The notes: generated by a model from the sequence alone, not told the origin. Shown: positions 9,261 through 22,785, numbered from the stretch's first letter. The stretch: 64,000 nt of DNA from Epiperipatus broadwayi (GCA_028023455.1 JAQFVV010006232.1:62001-126000); one strand, 5' to 3'. Made by a program: numbers and translations.

Positions 9261-12200
9261 GTAACACACACTACAAAATTTATATAGCTCGTAATAAATT
9301 TTATAAATGTTAAATATTGCAATTATTTTAACTTTTAGCTCGGACCAATTACGAATCACTTGCTTACATTATCCTCATAAATAAATGTACAAGAGAATTT
9401 ATTCAATGCTATAAATTTGTTTCATATATATATATTTGGGAATACATACTTTTCCATGTACTAAATGGATATTTATTTATCTATATTTTGTGCCATTTCT
9501 TCCATAGCGTAAGCTTGTGGTTAAACACCTGTAGAGGTCCCTACTATCGCATTTTACACGCATATTTTCGAGGTTACAGCCTCAGTAAATATTACTTAAA
9601 TTATTTTTGTAACTTAAATCCGTGCATATTTTGTACTGTTTTAGTTTCTTGTAGGATATTCTACATTTATATTATTTATGCTGTTGTTTTAAGATGTACA
9701 TGCAATTTTTAAATTAAAATGCATTATAGATATAAATATCCATTGTTTATATATATGTTCAAATACCTTTATATGCATATACTAAACATGGGTTTATATA
9801 AGTGGGGGAAAGAGGACTTGAAACCAAATACTATGTACACAACAATACCGTTACCTAAGAAATTGATTAATAAGAAAGAAAAAGAGCTAACATTTGATTT
9901 TATATTTTGAATTATTTCTGCTACAGGATAACTATATTAGAACCAAACTAAATTTTTAAATTTTTATTTTTCAATCTTTAAGCAATTATGTGATTTAATT
10001 GTTTCTCATTTGTAATGTAGTTAGATCAGCATTTAGTTATTAAAATTTATTACTTTTATCAAGGTATAAAATAACGAGATTGAATGCATAATTTAGCTTG
10101 TTTGCTTAATCAATTGATGGTTAAAATAAAGGACTCACTATTTTAAGCATTCTGAGGTGATGTTACGCTTTAATTCGAAAATAGTTTTTTAATTAATCAT
10201 CTGGATACGTGTAGATAGATATAACTAAAATTTTAAATATGTAAATTTAAGAAAATGCATAGACTATAGCATACATAGAAAAGGTGGATAGTTAACGATC
10301 TTTATAAATACATAACTAAATAGTCAGTCATTTAATATATATATACGTTGAAAAAGTGATAAATATTAAAAGTTAAAAATTAGGTTTTACTAGATATCGG
10401 AATATAATATTATTAGCTATATTATTAAACTGATAACGAAATGAGAGTTATTTCACATCTGCTTTCCAAGCTTCTGAAAACTAGACAAAAAGCGATCTGA
10501 AATTCCACATCTGTATTTTAAAAATTTAAAAATCAAAAGTGGAAAAGCGGTTAACACACACAAATCTGCTTTTTAAAATAACAAATTAGAAGAAAGACAA
10601 GTAGCGAAATTGTCAATATTCTGTAAATTGAAGTAGCAAGTCAGAAGGTCTCAACTTCAAGCACGAGACTGAATCTTTTACGATTTTTCTTTGTTCATTA
10701 GCCAGAATGAAATTCGATCTTATTAAAATCATGTGTATATAACGTCGTAAGTATTAAATTAATATTTAGTCATACAATTTTGGAACAATCTCATAGTATA
10801 TTATTTATATATACACACTCATTTGAAAGATTTAATAATATAATACTGGTGAGGTTTAATTATTTTTCAGATTTCAAGCAGAAATAGAATTTTTAAATAT
10901 CTAGCCATGAACAATTTAAATAGCCATACATTGCTCACTTAGTCGATATTTGGCCATGTTAAGTGAAGTGAAGAAAGAAAGAAACCAATTCATGAACCTT
11001 CAATATCAAACACAGTTACTACTCACTTTTCTTTGCTGTTTCACGACCAAAAATATGATATTAAGGTTTTTGTCCTGTAGTGAGATATTTAAATCCATTG
11101 TACTTTTTAATATATATATATAAACAGATAAAATAAATATACTAAGTAAAATGGATAAACTCCACAATATTTAAAATGGTAGTGTATAAAATAAATAAAA
11201 GTTATAGTCAACTTACAGCATGACATTTAACAGTTAAATGAGATTTTAGTTTTTTAAATTTTAACTGCTAAATGCTACTGAGGATGGCATAAATGCTGTA
11301 AGCTGGCTATAGATATTTATTTTTACATATTGGCATTTTAAATACTGTAGGTTAGTTTATTGCAGAGTTTTTGTTTAAAAACGAAATTATAATAGTCTTA
11401 AATAGCGTGCAGAACAAAAACATTTGCTGCATTCTGATTTAGAGGAATAGTGAAAAAGAAATTAATTATTCATAAGATAAATAAACATTCAGTTTACTTA
11501 TCTCCCTAAAAATAGTTAAATATTTATTTAACAACTAATATTTGAATGGCTATCTTAATTAAATTGAAAAAAAATTCTAAGTTAGGTTTGGAAATTTTAG
11601 CTACCTATAAAATATATTTGATGATGTAGTTGAGCAAGATTTTTAATAAATATATCCTCATAAAGATTATTTCAAAAACACTTTAAAAAGCATAATTTGG
11701 TTTTTATTGAGAAGATATGGCTGAGAGAATATAATGGAGGACTGTAATTAAAAAAACATTTGTTGCAGAAGTATTTAAAAGATAATTTTGCAAGATATCA
11801 GACTAAAGAATCAATACAAGATTTACTTGACTATAATTGTGGTTCATGGATTACAATGTGAAGTTATAAAAAAGTTCACTTTTAATTTGTTGTTTTTTGT
11901 TTTTATATCTTTTTCTTACTGTCAGAATAAATATATATCAAAAAAAAAAATTCTTAAATTGTTCATATTCATAAAGCTAGTTCCCAATCATTATTGTTCA
12001 ACATGACCAGACTCTCCTGGAACTTGGAAGAAACCAGAAGGACCCACTATGATCTGCTTTGGCAAAAATATGGTTTTACATTCTTATTATATAAACATTA
12101 CATTTTAAAATTATAAGAAATAATTAATGTCTTAACTGAAAGAAATCTTTATATCCAAACTGAAAAACATTATATACCTTTTTATAGTCACATTAGAGCA

Positions 12201-12469
12201 AAGTACATATAATCTCTCATTATCTTGAAGGTTTTAATTACTCTAATAGTTTAACAAAAATAAATTATATACTCACTATTAACAAAAAAAAAGGATTTAT
12301 CATGACCTTTGTTTTTTAAGACTAATAATGAATTACTGACTATCAAAGAATATTAATTATATTTATTCAAGATATTAGTATAACAATAAAAATAGTACAA
12401 TAAAACAAAAAAAATGTAAGTAGCATAAAGATTTAACTGCTTCTGACTTTTGTAATTATTAAGCATTTG
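9261..12469. other. AT-rich DNA, no gene seen
   Basis: Contains the second copy of the repeat listed at 640-760 (9,390-9,510). Around 11,210-11,310 short blocks (AGCATGACATTTAACAGTTAAATG and similar) reappear inverted, forming a small foldback. The open frames are short and show no recognisable domain. Confidence 0.45.
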
Positions 12470-12775
12470 ATATTGCTCTGCAATGTATTTTATAAAACAT
12501 AAATTATGTATGTATTTATACATTGGACTATTTCCATGATCTAATATAAGTATTGAATGTCTTTCAAAAAATTTAACTTTATTTAAATACTTCAAATACA
12601 TCCAACTGTTAGTAATAGTACACAGGTTAGTATATTCACAACATTTCAAGAGGTTTTTTCTCTTCTTCAATGTTGCTGGCTTGACCAGTGACAGTACTAG
12701 AATGACAATCAAATCAGGACTCTTATATTCTTATATTGAATTTTAAGGTAACACTCTAACCAACTGAGCAGAGGA
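12470..12775 (-). repeat. tRNA-headed hammerhead repeat (family C), copy C1
   Basis: On the minus strand the repeat starts with a tRNA-like head: box-A-like TGCTCAGTTGGTTAGAGTG near 12,774-12,756, and a weak box-B-like GATTTGATTGTC near 12,716-12,704. Downstream comes UUGAAGA, a hairpin AGAG/CUCU, and GAAA (12,644-12,647). A tail of about 150 bp follows, containing CTGTTAGTAATAGTACACAG in the plus strand. It is arranged head to head with copy C2. The long frame at 12,353-12,712 runs through this repeat and is not a gene. Confidence 0.6.
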
Positions 12776-13075
12776 TGACTTCTTTGGTTAGAGCATTAAC
12801 TTATAATTCAAGATTGGTTGTCATGCTAATACTGTCACTGGTCAGCCAGCAATATCTGAAAAGAGAGGAGAATAATACCTCTTGAAAGGTTGAGCATATA
12901 CTAATCTGTGTGCTATTGCTAACAGTTCAATGTATTTGGAATATTTAAATATGGTTAAATTTTTCTTTAGACATTCAACACTTATATTAAATTATGGAAA
13001 TAGTCTAATGTATAAATACAACAAAAATACCTTCATTACAAACCTTCAGGAAAACAATGAATTATGTATGTATAT
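12776..13075 (+). repeat. tRNA-headed hammerhead repeat (family C), copy C2
   Basis: A tRNA-like head (TTTGGTTAGAGCATTAAC, about 12,783-12,800) precedes a hammerhead-like fold. AUAU forms stem I with a downstream AUAU. The core is CUGAAAA (12,856-12,862; CUGAAGA expected). Stem II is a 6 bp GAGAGG/CCUCUU, followed by GAAA (12,884-12,887). The tail matches C1 in inverted order. With G8 changed to A, the ribozyme should be dead. A pol III-type head joined to a hammerhead is known from the Schistosoma Sm-alpha repeat. Confidence 0.6.
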
Positions 13076-13649
13076 GCCATCAATATGCTTATGAAAAACA
13101 ATTTCATTCATAAACAATAATATTTTACATATTTTTGTATTTATTCTTGTAGGGAGTAGAAATTATATATAGAATTACATTCAAATCAAAATAACTTTAA
13201 TGTTCCTTCTGCTTTATTTTTGCCAGATTGGATCTTTCATGTAGATATGACTATGATATATTTTCTAGAAAACATGGGTTATTAGTAATTAAGAATATTC
13301 AAATACAGTTTTTAGTCAGATGCTTTACATAGTTTGATTAAATATAAATTTTAATGGAATTGAATTAGTTTAAGTATAGATTTGCTTTATTATTTGCATT
13401 CATGATTCAGTGATGCTTTTAGGAATTTCAAATCATCTGTTTCATTTGCAAGACTTCGTTAATTGTTAAGCATATTTTTAATAACAAAATATTTGTTATG
13501 ACTTATGTGCAGGGCATTATTAGCTGCTTTCATGATGATAGAGCTCTTTTGGCATTCTAAAAACGAACTCATTTATAATTTCATTTTTCAAACCATTATT
13601 TCTTCATTTTTGATAAATTCTCTTTGCAATACTGATATTATTTTAATTA

Positions 13650-13950
13650 AATATCTATTTAATTAGAGGAATTTGAACTTAAGGTTTTTTAGTCTATTTA
13701 TCCTCTACTCCATCTCAAACAACCGATACACATAACCGTACATGTGCAAAAAAGATATATCCCCAATCCCAATATACATATTTTGTGCAGAACCACCACT
13801 CATCAGTTGGGTCAAATCATTATTTCCCACACATATATACAATCAATGCTCAGTTTATATTAATATAGCAATTCTTCAAATTACCTTCTCATCATTCCAA
13901 CTATTCAACCATTCATTTCATTGAGAAGCTGATGATGGAATGATCAAAGC
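13650..13950 (-). mobile_element. Hammerhead element family 2, copy c
   Basis: The family 2 arm has its hammerhead on the minus strand at 13,768-13,811. Stem I is CCCAA/UUGGG and the core is CUGAUGA. Stem II is weakened to 3 bp. AAAA replaces GAAA, and UAUGUA replaces the UACGUA palindrome. Both changes are CpG to TpG/CpA. It is the left arm of an inverted pair around the tetranucleotide array. Confidence 0.65.
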
Positions 13951-14022
13951 TCTTATTGGATTTGATATTGTAGTCATACCCATGTAGATATTTATGTCAA
14001 TATAATCCCTCATATTATCAGA

Positions 14023-14645
<623 letters not shown>

Positions 14646-14955
14646 AGGCAGTATGTAATTTGCTTATACTGAATGTTTCTTATATATATATAATTAGAGG
14701 GATATCTTAATATAAATCGAGCACTAATTGTATATATGTGTGGGAGATTATGATCTAACCCAACTAATGAGTGCTGATTCTGCACAAAATATGTATATTG
14801 GAGCTCATGTAAATATTTTGCATGTATGTGGGCATGTGTATTGGTTGCTTGAGATGGAGTGGAGGATGAATAGACTGAAAAATCCTGAGTTTAAATTCTT
14901 CTAATTAAATATATAAAAAACATTCAGTATAAGCAAATTACATACTGCTTTAGAA
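14646..14955 (+). mobile_element. Hammerhead element family 2, copy d
   Basis: The family 2 arm has its hammerhead on the plus strand at 14,759-14,801. Stem I is CCCAA/UUGG. The core is mutated to CUAAUGA, stem II is GUGC/GCAC, and AAAA replaces GAAA, so it is inactive. The arm is bracketed by a second inverted pair: GGCAGTATGTAATTTGCTTA (from 14,646) and its complement ending near 14,951. Confidence 0.65.
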
Positions 14956-15326
14956 TTAAATATCAATTTATTTTTCATTGAAACTTTGAAATGTGTGTGA
15001 TAATCAATCAACAATTAAGAATCTAACATCAGACTTCAATAGAATTACTAATATTGCTTTATAAAATTAAATATTTTCCTTATTCTTTCACACACACACA
15101 CACAAATTGCAAATTTCATGCATGTATAGATGTATTTTTTATAAATACTATCATCAGCATTTGATTTATTAATATAATATTAAAACGTTATTGCTTGATC
15201 CTCTTGAGATATCGAGATATTTTTTTAATTTCATGCGATAATTTATAGAAAATCATTAATTTTAAGTAGCAAAGATTTATTTATAGTTTGCATGCATACA
15301 CACATACCCTTGCATGTAATTATATG

Positions 15327-15562
15327 TCAGACTATTTCCATGATTTAGAATTAACTATTAAGTATTTTTAGAAAATTTCAAACTTTATCCAAACTTTTCA
15401 AAACATTTAACTGTTAGCAATACATGCGGTCAGTATATAATATATATTAACTTATGTAATATTAATAACAGTTAAATAAATGTACTTGAAAAGTTAAATT
15501 AAAATTGAATTTTTTTCAAATCATTTAACAATTAATTCTAATTATTGGAAATAGTCCAACAT
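15327..15562. repeat. Family C foldback, copy C3
   Basis: The left arm (15,327-15,443) and right arm (15,470-15,562) are imperfect inverted copies of the family C tail. Blocks include GACTATTTCCATGATTTAGA with GGAAATAGTC, and AACATTTAACTGTTA with TAACAGTTAAAT. The arms end before the ribozyme portion. Confidence 0.6.
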
Positions 15563-16089
15563 AATATAATTACAAGTAAAATTCTATCATCAAAAACTTT
15601 CAGACACCTACACGTACACACTAATTTGAGGCAAACTTTTACTCTACATAGCAAGGACAATTGGTTTGCCAAAACTCATCATATAGCAAGAAAACCATAT
15701 AAAAAGCAAAAGAATTATAATGGTTTTTTATGGAAACAAATTTAGCTTGCTTCTACATATGAAAATTATACCATAAGTTGTGAATATTGTCTCAATAAAC
15801 AATTTAACCAGTATATATGGTAATTAAAAAAATCCTAATGTACAATATATGCATGTGTAAACTGTACTATGTCTGATGTATAATACAACTTAAATGTATG
15901 TAAAAAGCACTTAGCTTAAAGTTGTTCTTTTTATAATCCATCTATTTATTATTCATCATTCAGTTTCTAAGTCATCAATTGTTCATTCTAAGAGTCCATC
16001 ATTGTCTTCTAAATTCTTTGATAATCTTTAATTTTTGGAGAAGGTATATCAAATATTTATGACTGAAAATCTTTAAAAAAAGAATGGAT

Positions 16090-16680
16090 AGTTGACTTTC
16101 TTCCCTTCCTTATAGCATCTTATTCATTAACTTTATGCCGTTCATGACCTCATGATATAAAATCTGTTCTTTCAGTTTTTTTAATGCCAAAATTCTTCTC
16201 TATAGTCTTGTCCTTTTTTTCACTATTTTCTTTTTCTTTATTCAATTGCATTAACTGATTGTTAGCTAATGCTTCTATGTGTGATTACAAAAGCTCTTCA
16301 ATGTTGTCATCATCAATGTCTGTAAATTCTGCTTACTTGGTTAGGTCAAATCATATGATTGAAGAAGATTTCTTTTTGACTCCAGTGCTTGTAATGAGTT
16401 GCAGGCTGACTTTCATCTATAAAAGATTAAGAGTTATGTTAATGATTTCAATTCAAGTATTGCCTATAAAACTAACAATTATTTTACATTGAAGTCTTTC
16501 CAGACTTGTGGAATTGTGTTATCAATATTCTTATCCAAAATATTGACAAGATGCTCCATTAGTTGTTGAATGGAGTACATCTTGAAGGTTGTGATGCTTC
16601 ACTGATTCATAAATTGAAGAAGTGATATGGTATTTAGTGGTATTAGATACTGCAGTGATTCCTGTTATAAATATATGTAG
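16090..16680 (-). pseudogene. pogo/Tigger-type transposase remnant (C-terminal half)
   Basis: On the minus strand, about 16,640-16,590 reads IPLNTISLLQFMNQ, a stop, then SITTFKMYSIQQLMEHLV. It corresponds to the conserved pogo/Tigger segment with the Asn-Thr-Thr-Ser-Leu-Leu-Gln-Pro-Met-Asp block just before the last catalytic Asp region. It continues with IPQVWKDFN. After a gap, DESQPATHYKHWSQ matches the region before the family's C-terminal tail. About 16,330-16,200 reads TDIDDDNIEELL, then SHIEALANNQLMQLNKEK, the acidic end typical of Tigger proteins. Stops and frameshifts break it several times and the N-terminal DNA-binding half is absent. The family catalyses cut-and-paste DNA transposition. 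No terminal inverted repeats were identified. Confidence 0.75.
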
Positions 16681-17289
16681 TTATAAACTTTTAAAAAAAT
16701 TAATACCACTAGAAAGAATATAAGTTTTACTATGCAAATGTCTAACAAAATGGACCAAGAAAAGAGAGAGCAAACTTTTAGTTGCCAATTTTTTGTGTTC
16801 TTCTCCAAAATTGTTTTACATTGCACTGAAAAAAAAACCCATTTAAAAAAATTATATTTTTATATTATTTTTATGGTATTATTTAGCATTAAAAAACAAT
16901 GTTTAAAAAGATCTCACTAAATTGTACTGCCCTAACCATAAAGATTTGTTATTTATCATTAGCTTAAGGTAACCAAATTACAATACTGTACATTACCAAA
17001 ACCTATTCATGTAGTTAACTTTGTGAAAAATTAAAATTCTGACATAATAAAAAAATGTATTAATGTATTGTAATCAATATTTAAGGCTTTTTTTTAATTA
17101 CAGTATGAAATATGCAGATCTAAATAAACAACACTTTATATACAAATACACTAGCTGTAGTCATTCTTTTAGCATGAGATACCACATTTTATTATACATG
17201 GCAGCCATTTTTTTGGAATGACAGCAAATTTTCCAATAATTCAATATGTGCTGTAATGGAAAAGATGTGGGACATTTAAATAAAAATTA

Positions 17290-18230
17290 AAAGCATAAAT
17301 ATTCAGTTTATTTGTATTCTATTTTCATCATACTAAAAATTTATCATTAAATGCATAATGCATGAAATCATCTCTCTCCTTCCATTTTTATATCAAAAAT
17401 ATGTTTACACTAATAACAGTTTTGATTTGGCATGCGTAAAGGTTTTAAATTTAAAATTGCTTGACACAATTTTAAAATTATTATTAATAAATTAGAACGG
17501 ACATTTATTTTTAGTTTTATACTAAAAGAAATTTGTATTTTCTGTCATTAGCAACAATTTTTATTAGTTTGTAATAATGTTGCCATTTGCATGGTTGTGT
17601 CTAAATTGTATGGCTGTGTCTGAAACAAATTATGAAATTGTAATTTAAAATGAACTAAGCAAATGTTCTTTTTAATTTAGATTTAATCACTTTTAGTTAT
17701 ATAAAGTTGATTATTAATTAGATAATGCATTAAATCATTTCCTCCCCTCTTTTTCTTACTGAAAATGTCTTAGATTTATTATGATGACAGTTTATATTTA
17801 ATTGAACAGTTTTAATTCAATGGTACATAATTTAAAATTAATTATTAATAGTACAGTACATAAAATCTATTTTTAGTTTTGTTCTGAATGAAATCTTTAT
17901 TTCTTTTTTCTGTATTTTTTTATGTTTACAGTATATCACCTTTGATTTGAATATATTTGAAATAAATTACAATATTATAATTTAATATTAAGCAAATGCT
18001 GTATAATAAATAATATTTTTGATCATGTAAAGTTCATTATTAAATGCCTACTGTAAGAAATCAGCTTTCCCCTCATAACATTCAATTACAATAAATATAT
18101 TTTACAATTACAATGAATGAATTTTTTTCTACAAGCAAATTACCATTTATAAAAATGTTAATTTATAAAAGTGAATAAATATGCAATTTTTAAGTTAATG
18201 TACACATTTTAAAATATTAATATATTTGGT
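17290..18230. repeat. Degenerate tandem repeat, three units of about 330-370 bp
   Basis: Landmarks recur in order: ATTAAATGC then GAAATCA then a CT-rich block at about 17,350, 17,718 and 18,045. GCAAATG recurs near 17,660 and 17,994, each followed by ATGTAAAG-like and TTCATTATTAA-like blocks. Divergence is high. Nothing coding is seen. Confidence 0.5.
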
Positions 18231-18454
18231 GGTTGTATGTCATGAAAATAGGGTTTGGGTTATTTATTGTACTGAATAAAACCCCTTTTTTTGCTTTTGT
18301 AATCATTGATGATGAAAATCTTTACCTCAGATATGCCATTAATGAATATATTCATAATATAGCAAGAATACTGAATGAAAATTAAATAAAGTACTGTAGT
18401 ATTAATGATATTTTAATTTTATAACCAAAACACTGTATACTGCTATTCTTTCGA

Positions 18455-18615
18455 AAAGACATTATCTTGTGTTGGAAGTGAAAGTATTCATTTATTAGTA
18501 TTAATATTCATAAAAAGTGCATGTACATTAGCTTGAAAGGCTAATCTTTAGTTTATTACAATTTATAAACATAGCGCTATATAAAATAAATGCCTCATTT
18601 ACAAATACTGTACTA
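18455..18615. repeat. Solo inverted arm of repeat F
   Basis: The blocks TTGGAAGTGAAAGTATTCAT, AGTGCATGTACA, TAGCTTGAAAGGCTAATCTT and TTACAATTTATAAA match the reverse complement of the arm at 7,661-7,912. Confidence 0.6.
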
Positions 18616-18789
18616 TGTGTAATGAATAAACTCTGTTATGCATATTTTTAGCATGAATGTCACCATTTTTCTTTAGGTAATATAAAGGCACTAACATATG
18701 ATGTCAACTTTCTTATAAAATGATCATTATTAACAGTGTTGTTTTTTTTTTTTAAAAAAAATCAACTTTGTTTTTACAATATAGTAAAT

Positions 18790-19440
18790 AATTGATTGTA
18801 AACCTGGATCCCCAATGTCAGTTCTGTCAGCGAGAAGAGGAAACAATTGACCATATCATTAACATATGCCCTAAGTACAACTGCATCAGACAGTTAATTC
18901 ACTCTAAATCTAAAATAAACTACAACATGATCACCTCTATTCAAAGATGCCTAGGCATAAAAACCTTCACCTGGATCTGACTGGTCATTTTCCTCACATT
19001 CTCATTATGGCTAGTCCGCTGTCAACTAGCCATTGAGGATTCAAGTCGAAACCTGGCTCTCACCTTCATCAACACCATTACCAAAATAAAGAAAAAAGAG
19101 ATCAAATGCTTTTCTCCAACAACACCTTTGATGACACTTGGAAACTCTTCGAGATTCCAATACTGCAGCAATAGTATAAGCAACAACTCAACTGCACATA
19201 ACAACATCCTAGCCCTAAAAACTCACAAGATACAAATCATAGCATATGCACAACTTTGTGCTTCAATATTAGGCAAACATCACCCACAAAAAGAGAACTT
19301 TTTGAACATTGAGATGGTCCCAACTGGGAACATGAACAATCAAAACACCTCACAGATCAAAGTCCCAATACAAATCTGTACACTTTATTGTAACTTATAA
19401 ATCACACTAAAATTCGTTAAATAAATTTTTTTTGGGGAAA
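18790..19440 (+). pseudogene. LINE 3' end with C-terminal zinc-binding motif
   Basis: The first frame (18,792-18,980) contains CQFCQREEETIDHIINICP. This is the Cys-x2-Cys, then Glu-Thr, then His-x4-5-Cys signature found after the reverse transcriptase domain of many LINEs. After a stop the frame shifts, but about 450 bp downstream still has codon-like content, including SSRNLALTFINTITKIKKK and a later ILALKTHKIQIIAYAQLCAS. It ends near a T/A-rich segment (19,423-19,445). No reverse transcriptase core lies upstream, so this is a 5'-truncated insertion, the usual LINE outcome. The parent family is not resolved. Confidence 0.6.
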
Positions 19441-20300
19441 AAAAAGTCTATTGCTAAGAGGGATTTTCTTTTCTGTCATTTTTCCCCTATTTTTTTTTTT
19501 TTTTTTACAATTAAATCAGTCATTGCTTTCAATCAAAAAAACTGTGAGATAAAAGGCTTTACAATTAATTAAAGCTAAATTTACTCACTCTCAAAAATCA
19601 TATTATAGCCACTATGATTTTACCATTAAATATTAATATATAATATCTTATATTTATAATATTTTAATAATGTGTTGGTGCAACTTTTGAGGTGTGAATG
19701 CACCTTACCGAACTTATTGACGTAATGATTCTTTTAAAATCATAAAAGTGTGAAAATGGATGACTCGTATTGTAAGTTATTTTGAATATTTTTTTTTTAA
19801 AGAAAGAATTGATAATTGACAAAATACAGCACTCTTTTTAAATTAATGCTAATTATATCACTTGAAACTGAAATACGAAGTACGTAAATAAAACAATATT
19901 ATTTTGTTATATTTGTAATACGATTTTTAATATAAAAATGATATTTAAAAATGTAATCGAAAATTAAATTTATTTATTAAAATAATTAATTTAAAGTGAT
20001 ACGACTATACTTTGAATCTGCTTGCTGATCGTATTTTGAAATTTTAATGATGTGGGGATTATTGTCAAGATTCAGAAAGATATTTTGACATTATAGAATC
20101 AGATTACTGTTATAAAATATTATGTATACAAGTTTTAAAGTATCATTCAAATTTAATGTTTCAAAAAATAAGAATTGAATGAATAGAACAGATTTACCAT
20201 AATTTAAAATTTTAAAATTAAAATATTTCTAGATATAATAAACTTATAGATAGGCGATATATGTGTAGTCACCATATTCATATATTACCACTAAACTAAT
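19441..20300. other. AT-rich DNA, no feature seen
   Basis: Long T runs at 19,490-19,507 are followed by unique AT-rich sequence with no coding pattern. Confidence 0.4.
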
Positions 20301-22059
20301 CTATAGATAGGTTATATATACATATATGTCATCATCATCATCATTTGAAACCATTCTCGATCCACTGCAGAATAAAAGTCTCTCTAAGTTTAACCATGTT
20401 TTTTTCTTCTGGTTTTTAGCCTCTCTTCTCCATATCACTTTAGCACACTCCCTTATTTCATCCATCCATCTCATGTGTGGTCTCTTTCTGGGTCTTTTAC
20501 AATCTCTTGGAATCCAGTTTAAGATTTCAACTGTCCATCTATTATAATCTCCTCTAGCAACATGCCTAGCCCAACTCCACTTCAGTCTTTTAACTCTTCC
20601 AAGATTCCAGTAAAACCTGCTTATTCGTTCACTCATGTATTTTGTTTTCAACCTCTTAGTTACCCCTAACATAGATCTCTCCATATTTCATTGAGTGGTT
20701 TGAAGGTTTTGTATTGCTCTTCTGTTAAGTGTCAAAATCTCAGATCTATAAATAAGAACTATTAAAACACATTTATTAATAACCTTTTTTTTTTCAAACC
20801 CATAGGCATATTTTCTTTTAATAATGTTATTTCTATTAAAATCACCCCAACTAAGTTTAATTTTATGATTAATTTCATCCATTACATTTCCATATTGTAT
20901 TTGTTAAGTTCTTCTGGTTCATCATTACAATTTCTTTTTCTTTTGAGAAAATGCATTAAACATTACATTATTCTTTTTAACATTTATTTTTAGTCCTATT
21001 TTCATATTTTCATCTGATAATTTTTGAAACATTTCCTGAAGATCTGAAGCATTATTTGCCAAAACAATTCCATCATCTGAAAAATCTAAACGTCTTTAAT
21101 AATGTCCATATACTTTTATTACCTTAGCTTCCTATTTTAATCCACAAAATACTTCTTGCAGAACTGCTGTAAAAAGTTTTGTAGATATGGAATCACCCTA
21201 CCATACACCTTTCTCAATGTTAATCTTCCTAGTATCATTATATAATTTAATCATTGCTGTTGAATTTTTATAAATATTTCTCAGAATATGACAATATCCT
21301 GGATCTATACTTTGATGATCCAGTGTTTTAATCACTAAAGAAATGCTTTTCATAATCTACAAATACAAAGCATAACAGCAACTCATATTTGTTGGTATTT
21401 TCAATAACTTCTCTCAATACATGGATATGATCCACTATACTAAAACTCATTTTAATGCAGCTTGTTATTTTATTATTGGTCAAAATTCAAAATTCACTAA
21501 AAATGAGTTATAATTATCTTGCTAAATATTTTATATAGAACTGATAAAAGACTGATAGGTCTGTAATTTCTAATATCTTGTTTATCACCTTTTTAAAATA
21601 TTAATACTAAATTCTTCCAGTCATCTGATATGTCTTTATCATTTAGACATTTGATATACAACTTTGCCAAATTTTTTACTATTTCTTCACTGGCTTCTAT
21701 TAAGATATCAATTATAATTTCATCATTATCTGAAGCTTTCCTCCTCTTCATAGATTTAATTGCATGTCTCACTTTTTAATTTAATAACCTGGAAAATTCA
21801 AAAGATATAGTAGTTGTAGGACATACATTTTCTTGTTTTTATTGCTATGTAATTGTAGACAGTTCTTCTACATATTTCATGTCATTTCTCTTTTTAGTAA
21901 TAATTTCATCTTTTTTTCTTATTGCAGAAATGTTTCCCACCAATATCAAGATGTTGTCTTATACTTCTGAGACTTTTATTATCTTCTATAGATTTCCTTG
22001 ATAATTCACATTTGTATTATAATTAATTCTTTCTTGCATTAATTTACAAAATTCTAGAT

Positions 22060-22406
22060 ACAATTTATCCAAACCACTTCAAATACTTTTTAACAAAACT
22101 CTTTATTTGTACATATATACATACATCTTCGTTTCGACTGTCCTGCAGTCTTCTTCAGAGCTATGATATATTGAACAAAATAAAACAAAATACATAACTG
22201 TATAATAATACCATAAAAATGTAAACAATAAAAAACTAAAAACAACATAAAATATATTAAAAAAACTAATAAAACTGAAATAAACAACCAAACTTAAATA
22301 AAATAATTAATACAAAACAAAATGTACAATATAAATAGAAAATAAATATAAATTATACATGTGTATTCCTAACTAAAAAGTATTCGAAGTGATTTGGATA
22401 AATTGT
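22060..22406. mobile_element. Hammerhead repeat family G inside the LINE, bounded by inverted 32 bp arms
   Basis: LINE sequence at 22,060-22,091 reappears as its reverse complement at 22,375-22,406 with three mismatches. The 283 bp between them is A-rich and begins with a hammerhead-like segment. The inverted target copies are unlike the direct duplications at the other insertions. The frames at 22,090-22,291 on the minus strand arise from this insert. Confidence 0.55.
22118..22165 (-). ncRNA. Hammerhead-like fold, family G copy 2
   Basis: On the minus strand: CUGAAGA (22,152-22,158), one unpaired A, perfect stem II GACUG/CAGUC with loop CAGGA, and GAAA (22,132-22,135). A weak stem III CG/UG around AAGA follows, then U and A. 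Stem I is poorly supported (GCU opposite UGU). The core is intact but the helices flanking it are not, so activity is doubtful. Confidence 0.5.
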
Positions 22407-22785
22407 GTTTATAGGATATTATAGCAAAATAAAGAAAAGTGTGATTTTGGTAATATTTATACAAAATTTTAGATATTCAATCTTTTTTAATGCAACATTT
22501 TTATATATTTTTATATTCTTTCTTTTCTTTATAAATTGTCTTGTTTCAGTAGAAATTTTACTGGTCAATTGCTGCTTTTTTGTAGCAAGTAGTTTTGTTA
22601 CAGTTTTTAAAAGTGAACCAGTTACTTTTTTTATCACATGATCACCATCTCATCCTAGCACATAATTGTTGTAAACAAAAGCAAAACTCTCCATACAGTA
22701 GTGCCACCTTGTGATAACAAGAGTAATCAATGGATTCCAGAAGGCTTGAGCATAAAATCCCTATCTAGTGCCTACTCATCCGATA

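Noticed and set aside
12353-12712. 119-codon open frame on the minus strand
   Set aside because: It runs through the tRNA-headed hammerhead repeat and its tail. The inverted partner does not preserve the frame.
20326-20547. Plus-strand frame of 73 codons over the LINE tail
   Set aside because: The minus strand has the clear RTE C-terminal motif. The plus frame is its antisense.
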